Shown here: positions 1 through 4,689 of the stretch, piece after piece
Numbering within the stretch: the stretch's first letter is position 1
Layout: the number at the start of each line of letters is the position of its first letter
Assembly (NCBI GenBank): GCA_017853285.1
Contig: JAFMJU010000240.1
Coordinates: 1 to 6,369, forward strand
From: Gemmataceae bacterium
GTDB lineage: Bacteria; Planctomycetota; Planctomycetia; Gemmatales; Gemmataceae
Direction of reading: 5' to 3'
DNA: 6,369 nt
Notes under the pieces: model-generated
Told to the model about the DNA's origin: nothing
The model's input: the letters and a program-made list of their open reading frames with translations, nothing else
The model's database searches: none
Made by a program: the position numbers and the translations under genes

Positions 1-57
1 CACCACACGGGCCAAAGATTGTGGCATGATTTCTGGTCTACCGGGGAGCGCCTGTAG
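1..57 (+). CDS. Possible C-terminal tail of a plus-strand gene (very short, uncertain)
   Basis: Reading frame 1 of the plus strand is open from the window edge to a TAG at 55-57 and encodes 18 residues (HHTGQRLWHDFWSTGERL). The composition looks protein-like, and a plus-strand gene ending here would be convergent with the DUF4258-like gene and would place the hairpin cluster between two gene ends. Eighteen codons without a stop is weak evidence, because a random GC-rich frame often stays open this long. No family can be named. The stop codon overlaps the first base of the first hairpin (A56). Extending the sequence to the left would settle whether a gene is present. Confidence 0.2.
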   Translation, partial: HHTGQRLWHDFWSTGERL

Positions 58-164
58 CCTGGCCAGTTTTGCCAGGCTCAATGATGGTTGTCCTACAGAC
101 AACATAAGACAAAACGATGCGCTGAAGGCGCATGATCATTGAGCCAGGCCTTTTTGGCCTGGCT
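56..164. repeat. REPIN/MITE-like structured palindromic element (four hairpins, inverted ends)
   Basis: This 109-bp non-coding segment is almost completely self-complementary in blocks. Hairpin 1 pairs AGCCTGGC (56-63) with GCCAGGCT (71-78) around a 7-nt loop. Hairpin 2 pairs GTTGTC (87-92) with GACAAC (98-103), loop CTACA. Hairpin 3 pairs ATGCGC (117-122) with GCGCAT (128-133), loop TGAAG. Hairpin 4 pairs AGCCAGGCC (142-150) with GGCCTGGCT (156-164), loop TTTTT. In addition GGCTCAATGAT (75-85) is the exact reverse complement of ATCATTGAGCC (135-145), so an 11-bp stem can form instead of the outer hairpins. Two REP-like hairpins in inverted orientation about 100 bp apart is the layout known for REPINs and some MITEs. 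No target-site duplication is obvious at the edges. Alternatives are a structured RNA or a transcription-end structure between convergent genes. The structure itself is certain; the class is inferred. Confidence 0.6.
142..164. terminator. Possible transcript-end hairpin downstream of the DUF4258-like gene
   Basis: A perfect 9-bp GC-rich stem with a 5-nt loop starts 16 nt beyond the TGA of the DUF4258-like gene when read on the minus strand. Its position suits a 3' end hairpin. However, the minus strand continues with CAATGATC rather than a T-run, so it is not a classic factor-independent terminator in that direction. On the plus strand the stem is followed only by TTTG, a weak tract. It may protect a 3' end or simply be the outer arm of the larger palindromic element that contains it. 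Confidence 0.25.
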
Positions 165-180
165 TTGCATTGCCGCAGCG

Positions 181-612
181 TCATTTGCCGACTACAAATT
201 TCCCCCATTTCTTCTGTCGCCAGCGTTTGCCGAAGCCGAGGTTGGTTTTGAGGTTGCCGAGGTCGCGGTTGCGGTAGACGGTAAGGACGGAGCCGTCGTC
301 GTGGCTGGTGACGACATGGACGCCGTCGAGGTGTTGGAGGTTGTCGCCGCGTTTGGCGGCGGTGGCGATCTCGTTGCGGCCGATGGCGAAGACCAGGGCG
401 CCGCGGGTGCAGACCTCGCGGCCGAACTGGATCACCAGCTCCACCATGCCGAGGTCGATGCGGCGTTGCTGCATGCGTTTGCGGGCGTGGTGGGTGAGGG
501 GGAGGAACGAGCCCTCCCAGGGGTCCGGCTCGGGGCGGGCGGATTCCGGGGCTGAATCATCCCAGCCGTTTTGCCAGTCATCGGTTTGGTAGCCTTCGTG
601 CATGCCGTCCAT
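181..612 (-). CDS. DUF4258-like small protein (143 aa)
   Basis: Function is unknown. Residues 1-37 are acidic and Pro/Trp/Asp-rich, probably disordered. Residues 39-115 resemble DUF4258: a helix opening with LTHHARKRMQQRRID (39-53), where H41/H42, R44, R46, M47 and R50 fit the family's 'HAxxRMxxR' signature, then 'ELVIQFGREV', then a beta-rich end with 'HVVTSHDDGSVLTVYRN' (99-115). The last 25 residues are basic and aromatic (KRWRQKKWGK), which could contact nucleic acid. The ATG at 612 is preferred over the next in-frame ATG at 603 because GGAGG lies 7 nt upstream of 612. There is no signal peptide, so it should be cytoplasmic. It stands 151 bp from the coupled operon upstream on the same strand and so may have its own promoter. 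Some DUF4258 proteins are suspected to be RelE-like toxins, but no antitoxin-like ORF is visible here, so I do not call it a toxin. Confidence 0.8.
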   Translation of the reverse strand: MDGMHEGYQTDDWQNGWDDSAPESARPEPDPWEGSFLPLTHHARKRMQQRRIDLGMVELVIQFGREVCTRGALVFAIGRNEIATAAKRGDNLQHLDGVHVVTSHDDGSVLTVYRNRDLGNLKTNLGFGKRWRQKKWGKFVVGK

Positions 613-763
613 GGTGGTTCCTCCACAGTTTCAGGATTGCCCACCCATGAATTCGCAGGAGCGGTCCGAAATTTTTGTGGTGCCTGATTTTTCCAAGAAA
701 AGTTCAAAATGGGTGAAATGGGCCGAATTGCGATTTATGGAGGCCTGGTTCTAGGAATGGTTT
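613..763 (-). promoter_or_regulatory. Intergenic region with an AT-rich patch, possible promoter of the DUF4258-like gene
   Basis: These 151 bp separate the stop of the toroid-protein gene from the DUF4258-like start. The part around 669-722 is clearly richer in A/T than the flanking genes. On the minus strand it holds TTGAAC (707-702) and TTGGAA (696-691), either of which could act as a -35-like hexamer, but no good TATAAT-like hexamer follows at 16-18 nt; the best is AAATTT at 674-669. A 7-bp direct repeat, AAATGGG on the plus strand, occurs at 707-713 and 716-722 with a 9-nt period and could be an operator half-site pair or chance. I see no rho-independent terminator for the upstream operon and no supported plus-strand gene. 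Confidence 0.25.
618..624 (-). promoter_or_regulatory. Strong ribosome binding site for the DUF4258-like gene
   Basis: Read on the minus strand this is GGAGGAA, with the GGAGG core 7 nt before the ATG at 612. It decides the start codon in favour of 612 over the in-frame ATG at 603. It is the best Shine-Dalgarno in the window; the coupled genes upstream have weaker ones. Confidence 0.75.
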
Positions 764-1783
764 TCAACGCTGGTAAATCGGCACAAACTGCTCTGGAACG
801 GCCAATGCGATCACGGCGATGGAGGTCTGATAGACCGGACCGGGGGCTGAATGGTCCAATTTGCCGTTTTTGGGCCAGCTACCATCGGGTGCCTGGGCAG
901 GCAGGAGTTTTTCCCGAAGCCGGGAATACCAGGTTTCCCATGATTTGCCACCGATCTGGTGCATGGCATGGCTGGCATAGTAGTGGCCGTAGAAAAAATG
1001 GTGGGTGGAATTGAAATGGGTTTCGAGATATTTGACGGCTTGGGGAATTTCCTCGGCTGAGTGCCTCCCGCATAGATGGAGAACGCAGATGCCCGCGGCG
1101 GTACGGGCGAATTCAGGAGCGTTTTGACGGGGCTGGTAGTTGTAGCCCCCCGATTTGGCATCGCGGCAGGAATTGATGTAGGTAATCGCCTTGTCCAGGA
1201 CCTGATCGGGGACATGCATTCCGGCGTTACGGGCTGCCCGGAGTGCCATCACCTGCATGACGGTCACAGAGATATCGGCGTCATTGGGAGCGGGTTGGTA
1301 ACGCCAGCCGCCCTCCTTGTTCTGGCTTTGGAGGATGAGTAGGACGGCCCTTTCGAGAACGGGGCGGATGGATTCGTCGAGGTCCTTGCCACCGGTTCCC
1401 CAGAGCTGGCTGAGCGCGAGGGTTGCCATCCCGTGGCAGTACATGTCACGACCGTTTCCTCCCCTCGCGCCGACAAGGCAACCATTCTCGGGTTTGCCGG
1501 AGGCGGCCAGGAACCTTGCGCCCTTCAAGACTGTTTCACCATGCCTGCCACGGCCGGGCATGTGGCCGTCGGAGAGGAAAGCCAGGATCGCGAAGGAGGT
1601 GATGGCGGTGTTGTGCCGGTGTTCGGCATCGCTCCAGGAGCCGTCCGGGTCCTGCCGCGCCGCTAGCCAGACCAGGGCCTTGTCCACCGCGACACGGGTT
1701 TGGCCGTCCAGCTTGGCGGGGGCAGGCGGGCCATCTTTGCCCTGGTAAGCAGGCAACAACAGCAGAAGGGTCAGGAGGGTCAT
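764..1783 (-). CDS. Exported prenyltransferase/squalene-oxidase repeat (alpha/alpha-toroid) protein, 339 aa
   Basis: This looks like the terpenoid-cyclase/prenyltransferase-type toroid proteins that are abundant in planctomycetes and have no assigned reaction. After a short hydrophobic leader (MTLLTLLLLLPAY, 1-13, no basic residues, so a weak signal peptide) come several helical repeats. QW-like turns are visible as QDPDGSW (44-50), QNKEGGW (154-160), DAKSGGY (208-214) and QAPDGSW (297-303). DADISVTVMQVMAL (168-181) and the aromatic/His-rich FFYGHYYASHAM (263-274) fit the planctomycete subgroup, as does the PIYQR end (335-339). I see no DXDD or DCTAE acid motif, so a scaffold or binding role is more likely than cyclisation. 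The ATG at 1783 is chosen because it overlaps the upstream stop as ATGA, has AGGG 7 nt upstream and starts the leader. The frame extends to 1891, but those 36 residues are Pro/Arg-rich and lie inside the upstream gene. Fold call is firm; role unknown. Confidence 0.88.
   Translation of the reverse strand: MTLLTLLLLLPAYQGKDGPPAPAKLDGQTRVAVDKALVWLAARQDPDGSWSDAEHRHNTAITSFAILAFLSDGHMPGRGRHGETVLKGARFLAASGKPENGCLVGARGGNGRDMYCHGMATLALSQLWGTGGKDLDESIRPVLERAVLLILQSQNKEGGWRYQPAPNDADISVTVMQVMALRAARNAGMHVPDQVLDKAITYINSCRDAKSGGYNYQPRQNAPEFARTAAGICVLHLCGRHSAEEIPQAVKYLETHFNSTHHFFYGHYYASHAMHQIGGKSWETWYSRLREKLLPAQAPDGSWPKNGKLDHSAPGPVYQTSIAVIALAVPEQFVPIYQR
1780..1783 (-). promoter_or_regulatory. ATGA stop/start overlap coupling the coiled-coil and toroid genes
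   Basis: On the minus strand the ATG of the toroid-protein gene (1783-1781) shares two bases with the TGA of the coiled-coil gene (1782-1780). A weak Shine-Dalgarno, AGGG at 1794-1791, lies 7 nt upstream inside the end of the preceding gene. This geometry normally indicates translational coupling and one shared transcript. Confidence 0.8.
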
Positions 1784-4689
1784 GGCTTTGCCCTGTCCTG
1801 CTTGGGATTCTGGGAGGCGGCGTTGCGGGCCAGATCGCGGAAATACCTCTGGACCAGGGCGGCATGGGCGGGGGGCAACCCCTCCGTCCATGCCTGCAGC
1901 AGCGCCTCGCGCTCTCGGGCGGGGAGTCGCAAAAAGCGGCCAGCGCCCTCTGGATCGCGCAGTTGGGCGGGGCCGGACTCCTTGCCGGTTTGCGCGGGAT
2001 CCTTGCCGGGTTTGGCGTTGGAATCCATCGGCATGGGGGGCTGCATGGGCTGCCCATCCTGCCCCTTCGGCCCTTCCCCCATCGGGTTGGCCAAGGCCAA
2101 GTCTGCGGGCAATTGGAGATCCGGTTTGGAATCTTCAAGGGCTTGGGCGAGCGCGGCGAGTTGGGCCAGCGCCTGCTCCAATCCCTTGACGGCGTCTTCC
2201 TGTCGCGTCGCGGCCTCCCTGGCGTCGCCGGCCTTTGCGGCCTTCCTTCCTGCGGCCAGGGCTTTTTCCGCCTTATCCAGTCCCGGGAGCAGGGCTTCAG
2301 GTACCAGGCCCTCTGCCTGCTCGGAACCGGTTTGGGCAGTTTCCGCGGCGGCCGCCGACTTTGCCAGGGCACCCGTTGCCTCCAGCAATTTTTGCTGGGC
2401 TTTCTCCGCCACCTGCTGATCCGGGGTGGCTTTGCCCCCGGATGGCCGCAATTTTTCGAGTGCGGCCCGCTGTGCCTCCATGGCTCCCTCGAGATCCCCC
2501 TGCTTCAGTTCGGTGGCGGCTGAACCAGCGGGATCGGCCGCATCAGCGGTTTCGGGTTTATCCCTCAGGGCCTGGGCCAGACGCGCCTGTTCCCTGGCCA
2601 GATTGGCGGTGCGGTTGTCGAGGGAGGATTCCGCCTTGCGGGCCTGATCCCGGGCGTTCCTGGCATCATCAAGGGCTTGCTCCAGCCTTTTGGCGGCCTG
2701 GGGCACTCCTTCCAGGTCGCGCGCCTGCAAAGCCTGGGCCAGGGCCTGGGCGGCGGCGTCCTTTTGCGCCAGGTCACGCGCCTGTCTGGCGGCCTCTGCC
2801 AGGGCCTCGGCAGCCTCGCGCGCGTCGGTTGCCGCTTCGGCAGGACGATTGGCGCGCAGGTTATCATTCGAGTTTTTTTGTTCCGTCATGGCCTCGCCAG
2901 CCTCGGCTCTGGCCCCTTCCAGATCCTTGTCGTTGGCAATTTCCCTGAGGGCCTCGCCGACCTGGTTTTTTACCCGATCCTGATCCTGGGCCAATTGGGC
3001 CGCGGGGGCGTCCTTCAAGGCGCCTTTTTCGGAAAGGTCCTTGGCTTTTTGTGCTATTTCCGCCTGCTTGCGCGCGGCATCCTCCAGCTTTTCGGCAGCC
3101 TTTTCATGCCTTGCCTGTCGCTCCCGGGAGGTGTTGTTTTTCGCGACCAGTTCGGCCAGGTCCTTCCGGGCCTTTTGCAACTGGGCCAAAGCCTGGGCCT
3201 GGTCCGGTCGGGCCTCGGCGGCGTTGTTTTCGGGGGATTCCTTGTCGGCAAGGTCACGCGTGGCCGCAGCCTGGTCCCTGGCGGCTTCCGCCAGCGCCTC
3301 CCCCTCGGCCTGGTCGGGCGCCTCGGCGGCCAGTTGGGCGGCCTGCCGGGCAAGATCCGCCTGGTTGGCGGCCAGCTTGGCGATTTCCTCGGGTTTTGTT
3401 TTTGAATCCGTTGCGGCGGCCTCGGTCTTCTTGTTCAGATCCTCCTGGCGCTTGATCAGGGAATCGAGTTTGGCGCCATGCTCCTGCTGTCGTTTGGCCA
3501 GGCGTTCCTCCAGTTTTTTCCTTAAAGCCTCCTCCACTTTTTCACGGGCCTTGGCGAGTTCCTGGCGCGCCCTCGACTCGAGCGGAGCGCCCTGTTTGGG
3601 ATTGCCGGCAAGGGTCTGTTCCAGGGCGGCGCGCAGTTGGTTGGAGGCCTCGCGCAAGGGTTGCTCCGCCGGAGTGGCGGATTTTTGGATGAGCCGGGCG
3701 CGATCGGCGAGATCCTTGGCCTCCTGCTGCATGGCAGTCTGTTTTTCAGCCTTGTCTCGATTGGCGGTCTCCTTGCCGTCGTCCATCGGCTGGTTTTCCG
3801 AGGCATCGGCCAAATCCTCCTCCGTCCTGGCGATGGAATCCCGGAGCTGGCGCAGGGCGAGTTCCTCGGGATCCTCACTTCGCCAGTGGCGGGCAATCGC
3901 GAAAAGAGCCTGGATGGCAATGCGGGCGTTTTCCATGGGGGGGCGGAGTTGATTCTTGCGATCGTTGGCGACCTCGGGCCTGGCGACCATCTGCTGTATG
4001 CGGCCCAGGTGCTCGATGAGTTTCTGGTTTTTTGCCTCATCCAATCCCTTTTTGAGCATTTCCCTGTGTCTCGCATCGAGACCTCCTTCCAGACCGGCGG
4101 CCTGGCGCATCAGGATTCCCACCTCGGTCGCGAGGTCGCGCTGGCTATCGAGGAGCCTGGCCTGCCTCGCCTGTATCGCTTCGCGGGTATCAGGTTTTTT
4201 CGAGGTGGCCCCCGCCGCCTCGCCGGCCATCGTCTCTAGCAATTTTTCCTGTGTTACCGCGGCCTTGCGGGCGCGGGCGGACGCCTCGGCGAGGCTCCGG
4301 AGGGCCTGGCGACGCAGGGAGACCTCGAGGAGTCGGGAGAGGATCTCCTGGTGCCTGGCATGGGCCTTGGCAACCTCGACGGCGGCGTTTTCCGGGGCGG
4401 CGGATGCCCTGCGGAGACGATCGACGACTTCCGTCATCTCCTTTTGGCCGAGGCTTGAGAGGGTTCTTGACGCGTCCTCGAGCAAGGCGGTCTCATCCAC
4501 ACCCTGGAGGCCCTGATAGCGCAGGGCGCGGAGGACTGTCTCCATCCGGCGGGTGACCTGGTCGATCTGGGCCCTGGCCGCCTTTTGAGCCTCGGCCCTG
4601 GATGCAAGGTCGGGGTTTTCAGGGGACTGGGTGGAGCCCCGGGCGACCATCAGGAACAAAATCGCCGCGCCAGAAAAGACTCGCATCAT
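1780..4689 (-). CDS. Exported long coiled-coil protein of the planctomycete DUF4175-like type, 969 aa
   Basis: Residues 1-20 form a signal peptide (MMR, then hydrophobic VFSGAAILFLMVA, then a small-residue region). Almost all of 25-850 is Ala/Gln/Glu/Lys/Arg-rich and predicted long helices or coiled coil, with no other membrane segment. Related units recur: blocks opening 'DLA/NLA' and closing with A-x3-Q-x2-A-x3-L patterns lie near 327-389, 445-515, 551-604, 608-645, 694-747 and 772-844, with loop signatures such as GDLEGAMEAQ (731-740), RDLEGVPQA (657-665) and GDAREAATRQ (821-830). A Pro/Met/Gly-rich linker (868-905) leads to a C-terminal motif, FLRLPAREREALLQAW (919-934) to VQRYFRDLA (946-954), like the 'LPPR...YYRRLA' end common in planctomycete homologues. 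It probably spans part of the periplasm as a rod or scaffold. ATG 4689 overlaps the upstream TGA; a second ATG follows directly at 4686. AGGA and GGGG lie 9 and 3 nt before 4689. No enzymatic motif is seen. Confidence 0.85.
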   Translation of the reverse strand: MMRVFSGAAILFLMVARGSTQSPENPDLASRAEAQKAARAQIDQVTRRMETVLRALRYQGLQGVDETALLEDASRTLSSLGQKEMTEVVDRLRRASAAPENAAVEVAKAHARHQEILSRLLEVSLRRQALRSLAEASARARKAAVTQEKLLETMAGEAAGATSKKPDTREAIQARQARLLDSQRDLATEVGILMRQAAGLEGGLDARHREMLKKGLDEAKNQKLIEHLGRIQQMVARPEVANDRKNQLRPPMENARIAIQALFAIARHWRSEDPEELALRQLRDSIARTEEDLADASENQPMDDGKETANRDKAEKQTAMQQEAKDLADRARLIQKSATPAEQPLREASNQLRAALEQTLAGNPKQGAPLESRARQELAKAREKVEEALRKKLEERLAKRQQEHGAKLDSLIKRQEDLNKKTEAAATDSKTKPEEIAKLAANQADLARQAAQLAAEAPDQAEGEALAEAARDQAAATRDLADKESPENNAAEARPDQAQALAQLQKARKDLAELVAKNNTSRERQARHEKAAEKLEDAARKQAEIAQKAKDLSEKGALKDAPAAQLAQDQDRVKNQVGEALREIANDKDLEGARAEAGEAMTEQKNSNDNLRANRPAEAATDAREAAEALAEAARQARDLAQKDAAAQALAQALQARDLEGVPQAAKRLEQALDDARNARDQARKAESSLDNRTANLAREQARLAQALRDKPETADAADPAGSAATELKQGDLEGAMEAQRAALEKLRPSGGKATPDQQVAEKAQQKLLEATGALAKSAAAAETAQTGSEQAEGLVPEALLPGLDKAEKALAAGRKAAKAGDAREAATRQEDAVKGLEQALAQLAALAQALEDSKPDLQLPADLALANPMGEGPKGQDGQPMQPPMPMDSNAKPGKDPAQTGKESGPAQLRDPEGAGRFLRLPAREREALLQAWTEGLPPAHAALVQRYFRDLARNAASQNPKQDRAKP
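4686..4689 (-). promoter_or_regulatory. ATGA stop/start overlap coupling the membrane and coiled-coil genes
   Basis: On the minus strand ATG (4689-4687) of the coiled-coil gene overlaps TGA (4688-4686) of the membrane-protein gene. The start is doubled (ATGATG, second ATG at 4686-4684). The purine-rich AGGAAAGGGG (4702-4693) just upstream can serve either ATG. It is the same arrangement as at the next junction, so all three genes are probably made from one message in linked amounts. Confidence 0.8.

Noticed and set aside
56..164. Integron attC site
   Set aside because: The nested inverted repeats recall attC, but the conserved GTTRRRY/RYYYAAC core sites are absent at the ends and no integron integrase is visible.
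56..164. CRISPR array or tRNA-like gene
   Set aside because: There are no regularly spaced direct repeats, and the three-way fold lacks the T-loop, anticodon arm and CCA-proximal stem of a tRNA.
139..555. Plus-strand 138-codon frame overlapping the DUF4258-like gene
   Set aside because: It starts inside the palindromic element and gives an Ala/Val/Asp/Gly-rich product with no recognisable domain, while the opposite strand has a family match and a good ribosome binding site.
764..1783. Active squalene-hopene or terpene cyclase
   Set aside because: At 339 aa it is far shorter than squalene-hopene cyclases, shows no DXDD or DCTAE motif, and has no isoprenoid genes beside it.
1784..1891. 36-residue N-terminal extension of the toroid protein
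   Set aside because: The extension is Pro/Arg/Gly-rich, lies wholly within the upstream coding sequence and would bury the hydrophobic leader. The ATG at 1783 gives the ATGA overlap seen at the other junction.
1700..4516. Series of long plus-strand open frames (for example 3041-3952, 303 codons; 1700-2419; 2677-3405) opposite the coiled-coil gene
   Set aside because: They are antisense shadows of an Ala/Gln/Glu/Lys/Arg-rich gene whose GC-rich codons leave few stops on the other strand. Their products are low-complexity Ser/Ala/Arg or Gly/Leu-rich, overlap one another in different frames and have no family signature.
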